DNA from: Methylobacterium sp. NMS14P
GTDB lineage: Bacteria; Pseudomonadota; Alphaproteobacteria; Rhizobiales; Beijerinckiaceae
Length of the DNA: 64,000 nucleotides
Reading direction: 5' to 3'
Assembly (NCBI RefSeq): GCF_028583545.1
Contig: NZ_CP087106.1
Location: forward strand, 5,067,001 to 5,131,000
Shown piece by piece: positions 7,151 to 13,803 of the stretch. The translations under genes and the position numbers were made by a program. The first letter of the stretch is position 1. Each line of letters begins with the position of its first letter. The notes under the pieces are model-generated. The model saw only the letters and a list, made by a program, of their open reading frames with translations. It was not told the DNA's origin and did not search any database.

Positions 7151-7290
7151 GCAGCCAGGTACAGGAGGATACTCCGTTCGCTCCCGATCGGATCGCAGAC
7201 GCTTTCTGGCGGTTGCACCAAGCCGGGCCGACCGCTGGGCCCGAGACGGTGTTCAAGGGGGATTGATTGTCTGGCGCGCCATCGACCGTC

Positions 7291-7548
7291 ATGTACAGGC
7301 TTCCGCCCCGGACCTGCGAGGCCAAGGTCGGCGCGGAGTGGCGCGTCATCAGCCTGCGGGAGGCCAAGAGCACCTACGCGACGGCGCTCCAGCGTTGTCC
7401 GGCCTGCCACGGCCGGGTCTTCGTCACCGGCAGCTACACGCGTGAAGGCGGTTTCCGTCTACAGCATCAGCGCTCGCATCCGGGCTGTCCTATCACCCGC
7501 AAGGACTACAGGGGCATCTCATCGCTGCACCCGCAGGCGATGACATGA
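7291..7548 (+). CDS. Hypothetical zinc-ribbon-like protein
   Basis: 85 residues from ATG 7291 (an upstream in-frame start exists at 7267). The middle holds RCPACHGRVF and later HQRSHPGCP, a CxxC...HxxxHxxC arrangement that could bind Zn. No named family is recognised. It lies about 70 nt upstream of tspO on the same strand and may share a transcript. Confidence 0.5.
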   Translation: MYRLPPRTCEAKVGAEWRVISLREAKSTYATALQRCPACHGRVFVTGSYTREGGFRLQHQRSHPGCPITRKDYRGISSLHPQAMT

Positions 7549-7616
7549 CCGCTAACTTGGCCCACGAACGCCACCCCTCGGCAGGCCCTCGCCCTAATTG
7601 TGAAGGAGAGACCATC

Positions 7617-8126
7617 ATGGCGTCTGGAGCCCGAACGGAACGGCTCTCTCCGCTCTTGGCTGCGGGGCTCGCAGTCGGCGCAGTCTCGGCGGCTCTACTG
7701 ATCGGAAGACGCGCGAGCCCCACCCCCGAACACCCGCGGACGAGACGCTGGTATCGCCACCTCGCGAAGCCGGACTACACGCCGCCGTCGCCGGTCTACC
7801 CGATCGCCTGGACCAGCATCCAAGCGTCACTCGCCTACGGCGGCTACCGACTTCTGCGCGCCAAAGGGTCGCCCGAGCGGACGACGGCCTTGGCGTTCTG
7901 GGCAGCCAATCAGGTCGGCATCGCCGGGTGGAGCGAGGTGTTCTTCGGTCATCGCTCGACGGGATGGGGCGCCGTCGCCTCGGCCGCGCTGGGCGCGAGC
8001 GCGGTCGGCTACGTGGCGGCGGCTAGTCAAGTTGACAAGACCGCCGGACAGCTCGGCGTCCCGCTGGTCGTCTGGGTGTCGTTCGCAACGCTGCTCGCCG
8101 AGGAGATCTGGCGGAAAAACGACTAG
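7617..8126 (+). CDS. tspO: TspO/MBR family membrane protein
   Basis: A 169-residue protein with ATG 7617 preceded by GAAGGAGAG. Hydrophobic helices and the family signatures WYRHLAKPDYTPPSPVYP and WTSIQASLAYGGYRLL identify TspO, a tetrapyrrole-binding five-helix membrane protein involved in porphyrin and oxidative-stress regulation in alphaproteobacteria. The last part (WVSFATLLAEEIWRKND) fits the fifth helix. Family confidence is high, specific role unknown. Confidence 0.8.
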   Translation: MASGARTERLSPLLAAGLAVGAVSAALLIGRRASPTPEHPRTRRWYRHLAKPDYTPPSPVYPIAWTSIQASLAYGGYRLLRAKGSPERTTALAFWAANQVGIAGWSEVFFGHRSTGWGAVASAALGASAVGYVAAASQVDKTAGQLGVPLVVWVSFATLLAEEIWRKND

Positions 8127-8132
8127 GCTCGG

Positions 8133-8156
8133 CCCCGCCCTGATCACAGGGCGGGG
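8133..8156. terminator. GC-rich hairpin after tspO
   Basis: Arms CCCCGCCCT and AGGGCGGGG around a GATCAC loop lie just after the tspO stop. There is no T-run, so this may be a stability hairpin or a rho-assisted end. Confidence 0.45.
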
Positions 8157-8258
8157 GAGCGTCCGATCTCACCAGCGTGGGCCGGTACGCAACGTGGCTC
8201 ACAGGCATGGTGCCAGGATCGCAGTTACGGGCGTGTGTATGTCGCCCGTGTGTCGGGC

Positions 8259-8693
8259 TCAGTAGCCGTAGTACCCATAGCCATACGGGCGGCGGTAGTA
8301 GCCGTATGGGCCACCGTAGTAGCCCACCGGAGCGTACCCCCCGTAAGGACCACCATACCCATAGCCATAGCCGCCGTAGGGATACCCATAGCCGCCGGCG
8401 AGGCCATACCCAACGGCCGCACCCGTGGCCAAGCCGAGACCTAGCCCGAGGCCACCGTAACCGTACCCACGGCCATAGCCATAGCCGTAGCGGCCATACC
8501 CACCACGGAACCCACCGTAACCACCGCGGAAACCAGCGCCACGGAAGCCACCACCAAACCCGCCGCCGCGGAAGCCACCACCAAACCCGCCGCCGCGGAA
8601 GCCACCGCCGCCAAAGCCACGCGCATCAGCGCCGGCCGGCACGAAGGCGAGGGCGGCCAGCAATGCCGTTGAGGTAAGAGCAAGACGTTTCAT
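8259..8693 (-). CDS. Exported Gly/Tyr-rich repetitive protein
   Basis: 144 residues from ATG 8693 (MKRLALTSTALLAALAF signal, cleavage near ADA-RG). The mature part is almost only Gly, Phe, Arg, Tyr and Pro: first GGGFRGGGF-type repeats, then GYGYGR and GGYGYPYGGYGYGYGG-type repeats. Low-complexity proteins of this kind are common in rhizobia and Methylobacterium, and the function is not known. Near-identical 27-nt DNA units at about 8549-8602 encode the GGGF blocks and make slippage likely. 8703-8954 beyond it is empty. Confidence 0.65.
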   Translation of the reverse strand: MKRLALTSTALLAALAFVPAGADARGFGGGGFRGGGFGGGFRGGGFGGGFRGAGFRGGYGGFRGGYGRYGYGYGRGYGYGGLGLGLGLATGAAVGYGLAGGYGYPYGGYGYGYGGPYGGYAPVGYYGGPYGYYRRPYGYGYYGY

Positions 8694-8954
8694 CAGGATC
8701 ATCTCCTATCCATGAAGTCTGATCCATGAACTCGGCCGGCTGCATGGCGGATCCTATAAGGGGAAGCGCAATAGGTCGCAGATTTGTATCGAGTTGTTGC
8801 TGAATAGACATAAAATCCCGACCAAGGAGAGATGATCCTCGGTCGAGCACATCCGAGCCAAGTAGTACGACGCGGTAGCACCCGACACAGTTGATTGCCC
8901 AACTAGTTGTACGGGCACCAGTTTCGAGGCGTCGGCTCAAACACCGTGACGATG

Positions 8955-9206
8955 CTACTTGCCGCCGCCACTCTTGTAGGCCGTGATCGCGCGCCGGCAG
9001 TTCTCCGAGATTTTGTCCATGTTTTTTTTAAAGCAGGCGTCCATCTCCGGGCTGTCCGGATCATTGCCGCTGCAGAAAGTGACTGCATCGCCGGAGCAAT
9101 AGGTCTTCAGATCCTTGTTGCCCCGCTTTGAAGCAGATGCATCAGGAGCCGCGAGAACGGGAGCCGCTACGACGATAAAGCCCAGAGCGAGGATGATGCT
9201 GCGCAT
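8955..9206 (-). CDS. Exported Cys-rich small protein, paralog A
   Basis: 83 residues with a signal peptide (MRSIILALGFIVVAAPVLA). The mature part has four Cys in the order YCSGDAVTFC, DACF, NCRRA, reminiscent of the Cys-rich GLG1-type repeat (C...D...FC...M..CF...CR.A). The Cys probably form two disulfides in the periplasm. The tandem paralog at 9334-9573 has the same spacing. Function unknown. Confidence 0.65.
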   Translation of the reverse strand: MRSIILALGFIVVAAPVLAAPDASASKRGNKDLKTYCSGDAVTFCSGNDPDSPEMDACFKKNMDKISENCRRAITAYKSGGGK

Positions 9207-9333
9207 TTTGGAGACCGCGTGGAGGAGTTCGTCGATGCGCTAACGGCTTGGTTCGGTGTTCTATCCCTTCCGCTTCCGGAGCCGAGGTTCGTCCCCTTCG
9301 CGGCTTTCGGGCCGTGCCCGAATGGTAGACTTG

Positions 9334-9573
9334 CTACTTCCCGCCGGCGCTCTTGTAGGCATCGATGGCGCGACGGCAGTTTGGGGACATTCGGCTCATG
9401 TTCTTCTCGAAACAAGCGTCCATCTGCGGGCTGTTCGGATCTATGCCGGCGCAGAATGCAAGAGCGTCACCCGCACAATAGGTCTGCAGGTCCGCGTTTC
9501 CGCGTTCGGGCACCTGCGCTGAAGCGGGTGCCGTGATCGCGATGAGGCTGAAGGCGAGGATGAGGCTGCGCAT
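9334..9573 (-). CDS. Exported Cys-rich small protein, paralog B
   Basis: 79 residues with signal peptide MRSLILAFSLIAITAPASA. Four conserved Cys (YCAGDALAFC, DACF, NCRRA) and the same tail (YKSAGGK) as the neighbour at 8955-9206, so the pair arose by tandem duplication. An exported disulfide-bonded protein of unknown function. Confidence 0.65.
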   Translation of the reverse strand: MRSLILAFSLIAITAPASAQVPERGNADLQTYCAGDALAFCAGIDPNSPQMDACFEKNMSRMSPNCRRAIDAYKSAGGK

Positions 9574-9627
9574 TCCTGGTCCCTGACCAAAGCGGTTCGT
9601 TGACGCCTAACAAACCTAGCGCCGGTT

Positions 9628-9897
9628 TTATCCCTTCAGATCCCGAAACCGGATCCCAGCCCCGTCGTACCCCGGGTCGGTGAGAACGAGACGCCCCGCT
9701 TTCGTGATGCACACGTTCCATCGCGACCCAGGCCCCATCTCCGCCCAGCCACGCGTCACCAGCGACGGAACGAACACGTCATCACCGACCCGGAGCCGCC
9801 GTGTCTGCTCGAACTGGGCAAGCTCAACAAGCTGTCCGGTGGGTAACAGCGAGAGGAACAAGAGCACCCGCACCTGAGCGGCGTTGGGCCGGTTCAC
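9628..9897 (-). CDS. Hypothetical protein
   Basis: 89 residues, soluble, with RVGDDVFVPSLVTRGW and the C-terminal GYDGAGIRFRDLKG. Part of the C-terminal pattern (DGGAGIRFRKRKR) recurs in an otherwise unsupported minus frame at 10148-10200, suggesting local duplication and decay. It lies just downstream of the gene at 9903-10151 on the same strand. No family recognised. Confidence 0.5.
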   Translation of the reverse strand: MNRPNAAQVRVLLFLSLLPTGQLVELAQFEQTRRLRVGDDVFVPSLVTRGWAEMGPGSRWNVCITKAGRLVLTDPGYDGAGIRFRDLKG

Positions 9898-9902
9898 AGG
9901 CG

Positions 9903-10151
9903 CTAGCCCCGATCTCGCTGGATATAGGAGCCTATGACGCTGCCGATCAGGACGGTGGCGACTGCCAAGCAGATTAGCTCAATGCCGTCGACGACGAGGC
10001 TCGTCCGCTGAAGCAGGACCGGCCACACCATCAGAAGCATTCCCGCGATCGGAGTGCTCAAGGCGACGGTGGCGATCACGAACACGAGCCAGCGCGATAT
10101 CCCACGTTCAAGACGCTGCTCTGGCGGCTTGTGCGCGCTGAGGCGTGTCAT
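9903..10151 (-). CDS. Small two-helix membrane protein
   Basis: 82 residues. A basic N-terminus is followed by two hydrophobic segments (LVFVIATVALSTPIAGMLL and LICLAVATVLIGSVIGSYI) and a short charged tail. No family is recognised. It probably shares a transcript with 9628-9897, 5 nt downstream. Confidence 0.5.
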   Translation of the reverse strand: MTRLSAHKPPEQRLERGISRWLVFVIATVALSTPIAGMLLMVWPVLLQRTSLVVDGIELICLAVATVLIGSVIGSYIQRDRG

Positions 10152-10218
10152 CTCTTCCGCTTCCGGAACCGGATCCCGGCCCCACCGTCGTTCTCAGGGA
10201 TGAACTCCGGGCCGACGG

Positions 10219-10377
10219 TCACGACGAGGTCGCCCAGGTCAGAAGGGTCGCAACGGCGGCTGCAGTCAGGCAGTCTCCCAAAGCATCCTCCACGCCCGCA
10301 GTTTCTAAGGCCTTGGTCGCGCCGACGAAGACGATAGCGGCTCCGAGAGCCAGTAGCCGCCCCCTGATCGCGTTCAT
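10219..10377 (-). CDS. Short hydrophobic protein coupled to the upstream gene
   Basis: 52 residues (MNAIRGRLLALGAAIVFVG at the start), one hydrophobic helix. Its ATG overlaps the stop of 10374-10640 as ATGA, the main reason to accept it as a gene. It could be a membrane peptide. Function unknown. Confidence 0.4.
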   Translation of the reverse strand: MNAIRGRLLALGAAIVFVGATKALETAGVEDALGDCLTAAAVATLLTWATSS

Positions 10378-10640
10378 CCAGTCGGCTCGGCAGTCGCATC
10401 AGGCTCTTGAATGCTGAGCCACTCCAGCGCGGCTGGACGCGATTTGAAGACGTGCCGCTGGTTCGTGAACGGCGCCGGTCGCTTGATCGCCGGCATCTCG
10501 TCGAGCAGTTCAGCCGACCATGTGTCGGCCGGCCCACTGCGATGCACGTTCCGCACGAGGCTCGCGATCACGACGCCGTCACGAAGCACGTCGTAGCTGC
10601 CGGGCGCCAGTTGCTCGACGGTGTAGGTCATGGGCTTCAT
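10374..10640 (-). CDS. Hypothetical protein
   Basis: 88 residues, soluble, with MTYTVEQLAPGSYDVLRDG and later SRPAALEWLSIQEP. Two in-frame starts (10640 and 10631). The type is common in Methylobacterium by recollection but without a named family. It is followed with ATGA overlap by a short membrane peptide. Confidence 0.5.
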   Translation of the reverse strand: MKPMTYTVEQLAPGSYDVLRDGVVIASLVRNVHRSGPADTWSAELLDEMPAIKRPAPFTNQRHVFKSRPAALEWLSIQEPDATAEPTG

Positions 10641-10720
10641 GGATAGGCTGTAGGGTCCCGAACTTCACAGGTCGGGGTTGGGGTGCATGCGGCGGACAGC
10701 TTACGCTGTGTCGAAGCGCT

Positions 10721-10927
10721 TTAGCGACGCCCGCTGTCAGCTCCCGGCTTCACCATCCGCTCCACGGCTTCCATTGCGCTCTCATGCGCCCTGGCCTCGC
10801 TGCGGTATGGGCGGTCGGAGCGCTCGATCAGCGTGCCGCTCCTGCGGATCGCCCATTGGAAGTGGCCCTCCGGCTTGGCGAGGGGCGAGACCTCGATGGA
10901 GTAGGGGTGCGGGACTTCGTCGGCCAT
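10721..10927 (-). CDS. Hypothetical protein
   Basis: 68 residues from ATG 10927 (MADEVPHPYSIEVSP), containing HFQWAIRRSGTLIERSDRP and ARAHESAMEAVERM, a pattern of small soluble proteins seen in Methylobacterium. The longer frame to 10969 is less likely. No function known. Confidence 0.5.
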   Translation of the reverse strand: MADEVPHPYSIEVSPLAKPEGHFQWAIRRSGTLIERSDRPYRSEARAHESAMEAVERMVKPGADSGRR

Positions 10928-11008
10928 CGATACCCTATGCCAGGGCCTATGCGATGACGCCACAGCCAAGGCGGCGTCATCGCGTGCGGGAGCAAGCCAG
11001 CTAAGACC

Positions 11009-11221
11009 TTAAACCGCCTTCAGGTTCGCGGCGCTCTCCTTGCCGCTGCGCCGGTCAGCCTCGACGTCGTAGGTGATCTTCTAACCCTCGATGAGGTTGC
11101 GCAAACCGGCGCGTTCGACCGCCGAGATGTGGACGAACACGTCCTTGCCGCCGCCGCTGTCAGGCTGGATGAAGCCGTAGCCCTTGGTCTCGTTGAACCA
11201 CTTCACGGTGCCTGTAGCCAT
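11009..11221 (-). pseudogene. cspA: Cold-shock protein with an internal amber stop
   Basis: The frame from ATG 11221 reads [19 protein letters not shown], then [13 protein letters not shown] with the RNP1 and RNP2 motifs, reaches a TAG at 11081-11083 (codon 47, where the family usually has EGQK), then continues ITYDVEADRRSGKESAANL to TAA at 11009. A single CAG-to-TAG change explains it. The 46-residue product would lack the last strands of the OB fold and is probably non-functional. Csp proteins bind single-stranded RNA and DNA; other copies are expected elsewhere in the genome. Confidence 0.8.
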
Positions 11222-11445
11222 CGAGATATCCCGGTTGTCATCGACACGCAGACGCGACGTGCCTTGAAGCTCGAACTGGCTGCGTCGGCCGACCGTTCCG
11301 CGAACCTCCGTGTCGTCCTGTTATCCAGGCGAGCGCCTCACGCGTTGGCATCGCGGTGCGCGCCTTCACAGTCGAGGTGCAGCTAGAGCCGGTCCCGGGC
11401 TGATTGCGACGGATTAGCGGGTGGCGGGTTGACGGGTGAAGGAGC

Positions 11446-11814
11446 ATGCTGATGCCTTCACCTCTGTCCGTCGACTTACGCGAGCGTGTCGTGGCTGCCG
11501 TGGCGGCAGGTGCCTCGTGCCACCGAGCCGCGGCTCGCTTTGGGGTCAGTGTCTCGAGCGCCAGCCGCTGGTCGCAGCGCTCACACCAAGAGGGCCATGT
11601 CGCGCCCAAGCCGATGGGCGGTGATCACACCTCGAAGCGCATCGAGGCGCATGCTGGGCTGATCCTGATGACTTCCGAGCAGGAGCCTCGCCTCTTCTTA
11701 CGCGAGCTGCGCGACCGGTTGGCTGAGCAGGGCGTCCAGACCAGCACGAGCGGCCTGTCGCGCTTCTTTGCCCGCCACGGGATCAGCTGGAAAAGGGGCG
11801 ACGTACGCAGCTGA
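11446..11814 (+). CDS. IS630 transposase, N-terminal frame (HTH)
   Basis: 122 residues with the helix-turn-helix region (LRERVVAAVAAGASCHRAA and FGVSVSSASRW) and linker to RFFARHGISWKRGD. It ends in a region overlapping the second frame around an AAAAGGGG run at about 11792, where a programmed frameshift would join both halves. Confidence 0.75.
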   Translation: MLMPSPLSVDLRERVVAAVAAGASCHRAAARFGVSVSSASRWSQRSHQEGHVAPKPMGGDHTSKRIEAHAGLILMTSEQEPRLFLRELRDRLAEQGVQTSTSGLSRFFARHGISWKRGDVRS

Positions 11815-12412
11815 GCAGGAGCGTGCCGACGTAAGAGCGGCCCGCGAGGCGTGGTTCGAGGCACAGCCCGAGCTCGACCCGGACCGGCTGGTGTTCCTGG
11901 ACGAGACGGCGGCGGCCACCAACATGGCGCGGCGCTATGGTTGGGCACCACGCGGCGAGCGCTGCCGGCTCGCAGCCCCGCAGGGTCACTACAAAACCAC
12001 TACCGTCACCGCTGCCCTGCGCACCAGCGGGCTGTGCGCGACCGCGCTGCTGGACGGTCCTACGAACGGCAGGCGCTTCTGCAGCTACGTCACCGAGACC
12101 CTGATCCCGGTGCTGCACCCGGGCGACATCGTCGTCATGGACAACCTGCCAGCCCACAAGGTCGCTGGCGTGCGTGAGGCGATCGAGGCCGCAGGAGCGC
12201 GGCTGCTCTACCTCCCGTCATACAGCCCTGATTTCAACCCGATTGAGCAGGCCTTCGCAAAGCTGAAGGCGCTGTTGCGCAGCGCGGCCGCTCGCACGAT
12301 CCCGGATCTCTGGCCGGCGATCCGCCAGGCCTTCACGCGCTTCACTCCGCAGGAGTGCCGCAACTACCTCGCCGCAGCTGGCTACGAGGACGACTTGGCT
12401 GTCGCTACCTGA
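11768..12412 (+). CDS. IS630 transposase, catalytic frame (DDE)
   Basis: 214 codons with VFLDETAAATNMARRYGW (first Asp), VVMDNLPAHK (second Asp) and SYSPDFNPIEQAFAKLK (Glu), the DDE triad of the IS630/Tc1 superfamily. It probably lacks its own start and is expressed by frameshifting from the preceding frame. Confidence 0.8.
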   Translation: MPATGSAGKGATYAAEQERADVRAAREAWFEAQPELDPDRLVFLDETAAATNMARRYGWAPRGERCRLAAPQGHYKTTTVTAALRTSGLCATALLDGPTNGRRFCSYVTETLIPVLHPGDIVVMDNLPAHKVAGVREAIEAAGARLLYLPSYSPDFNPIEQAFAKLKALLRSAAARTIPDLWPAIRQAFTRFTPQECRNYLAAAGYEDDLAVAT

Positions 12413-12512
12413 CCGGGAACGGCTCTAGTTGGGGTTGAACAACGCTACGCATCGGTGCGCGTACGCGGCGGCCTCGGCCGAAGTTTCTGACACACACAAT
12501 TTTGAGCCGAGG

Positions 12513-12764
12513 CTACTGCATCCCGGCAGGCTTGGGACGCGGCAGGCCGCACCCGGTGAGGCCGAGGAACGCGGTGAGGTGCTGCAACGACCCCAGGCAT
12601 AGCGTGCAGCCCGCGCCGCGCTCGACGGCGGTGAGGAGTTCCGGGGTGAGGCCGGCCAAGCGTGAGGCATCGGCCAGCGACAGGCACAGCCGCCTTCGCG
12701 CAGGGGCGGCGTGCGCCGCCAGATTGCTAAGGAGGATTTGCCGTTGCTGCTCGAAAGAACTCAT
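12513..12764 (-). CDS. Small XRE-like HTH protein
   Basis: 83 residues. The segment LSLADASRLAGLTPELLTA and then VERGAGCTLCLGSLQ has the shape of an XRE helix-turn-helix with the ERG turn. No partner gene is evident. The assignment is tentative. Confidence 0.45.
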   Translation of the reverse strand: MSSFEQQRQILLSNLAAHAAPARRRLCLSLADASRLAGLTPELLTAVERGAGCTLCLGSLQHLTAFLGLTGCGLPRPKPAGMQ

Positions 12765-12799
12765 CGACGGGATCGAATTCGTCCGCGAAGGGACGTCGA

Positions 12800-13291
12800 T
12801 CAGGCAGCGTGGCGGCCCTGACGCTCGGCTATGGCCCCGAGCCGGCCCAGGCCAATTTCCCTGGCGAGCGCCGATCGTCTCTCAGCGTAATTCGAGGCGA
12901 CCATCGGGTAGTCGGCCGGCAGGCCGTAGCGCTCGCGGTAGCTGTGCGGGTCGAGGCCGTGGCTGGTCAGGTGGCGCTTGAGCGTCTTGTAGGTCTTGCC
13001 GTCGATGAAGCTGACGATCCCGTCGGGGCGGACCGACTTGCGGATCTGGGCGGTGCCGGGCCTGTAGGCGGCAGTGCGCGAGACAGTGTCCAGCTCCCTG
13101 GCTGGGGTACCGGAGGTAAGCGCGACAATCGCGCCGTGTACCCGGGTGATCAGCGCCGGTAGCTCGGAGGCCGGCATGGCATTGTTTGCCACGTAGGCGA
13201 CGACGATAGTGGTCACCAGCTCGATGATCGATGCGTTGTTGGCAGAGGGTGAAGCGACCACATGTGGCTCCCGGGCAGAGTGGATTTGCAC
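12800..13291 (-). CDS. MucR/Ros family transcriptional regulator
   Basis: 163 residues. The N-terminal segment (IIELVTTIVVAYVANNAMP, then SELPALI) and the C-terminal DNA-binding core (GKTYKTLKRHLTSHGLDP, YRERYGLPADYPMVASNYA) are diagnostic. MucR/Ros proteins are alphaproteobacterial zinc-finger regulators that silence AT-rich promoters. Here the usual Cys pair is replaced (SFIDGK), a variant also seen in some alphaproteobacterial members. A longer-than-usual tail ends RQGRHAA. Confidence 0.85.
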   Translation of the reverse strand: MQIHSAREPHVVASPSANNASIIELVTTIVVAYVANNAMPASELPALITRVHGAIVALTSGTPARELDTVSRTAAYRPGTAQIRKSVRPDGIVSFIDGKTYKTLKRHLTSHGLDPHSYRERYGLPADYPMVASNYAERRSALAREIGLGRLGAIAERQGRHAA

Positions 13292-13491
13292 CTGAAAGTT
13301 GTTCCAGCGGGAACACCCGGATCAAGCGGCACCGCTCACAGACGGCCGGAAGTGTCCCATTCGAGGTGGCTCGATGAGCCTCCGCAATCACCGGCGGAGG
13401 GATGCGCGGGGCGATCGTCGTGCTGAGCGCATTCTCGCCCAGGTTGCGATCGAAGATCGACGGCGCTCCGTGCGCTGCCCAGGAATGCGTG

Positions 13492-13788
13492 ATGTCCGAC
13501 AGCCGTCATCGGCAGGCTCCCGACCTCGCGTCCCGTCTGCTCGCCCGCATCGCGGACGAGCTCGATGTCCCCGTCACCGAGTTCTACGAGCCGCACCTGA
13601 TCCGCGACACGGCCGAACCGTGGCGAGAGGAGGCTTCGGCCGTGTATGGCCTCGTGCAGTCCTATCTCGCCATTGAAGAGGCTGAGGCTCGAGGACGGGT
13701 GCTCGCGTTTGCACGTTCGCTCACGAGAGAGAACAGGGCGCATGCCGCCATGCGAACGACCTCCGGACTGAACCCACAGACCGAGTGA
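13492..13788 (+). CDS. Hypothetical small helical protein, paralog of 35055-35306
   Basis: 98 residues from ATG 13492. RLLARIADELDVPVTEFYE resembles IVQLIAAELGVPVACFYDQ of the protein at 35055-35306, including the following acidic helix rich in Ala and Glu. The N-terminal part looks like an HTH-style helix pair, but DNA binding is not shown. The type is unnamed. Confidence 0.5.
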   Translation: MSDSRHRQAPDLASRLLARIADELDVPVTEFYEPHLIRDTAEPWREEASAVYGLVQSYLAIEEAEARGRVLAFARSLTRENRAHAAMRTTSGLNPQTE

Positions 13789-13803
13789 TGTGCGCCGGCA
13801 GGC

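Larger units (their letters stand above)
11386..12425 (+). mobile_element. IS630-family insertion sequence
   Basis: A 1040-bp element bounded by imperfect inverted repeats (GAGCCGGTCCCGGGC at the left, complement of GAGCCGTTCCCGGTC at the right), flanked on both sides by TA, the target dinucleotide duplicated by this family. It carries a transposase in two overlapping frames. It lies between the cold-shock pseudogene and an HTH gene. I see no gene that it clearly interrupts. Confidence 0.85.

Noticed and set aside
8133..8156. Strong GC hairpin as a certain intrinsic terminator
   Set aside because: No T-run follows, so it is listed only with moderate confidence.
8540..8610. Short tandem DNA repeats that could look like a CRISPR array
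   Set aside because: They encode GGGF repeats inside an exported Gly-rich protein and have no spacers.
10148..10537. A 129-codon minus frame ending in DGGAGIRFRKRKR
   Set aside because: Most of it overlaps two better supported genes; only the last 20 residues resemble the neighbour at 9628-9897, so it is treated as a possible remnant.
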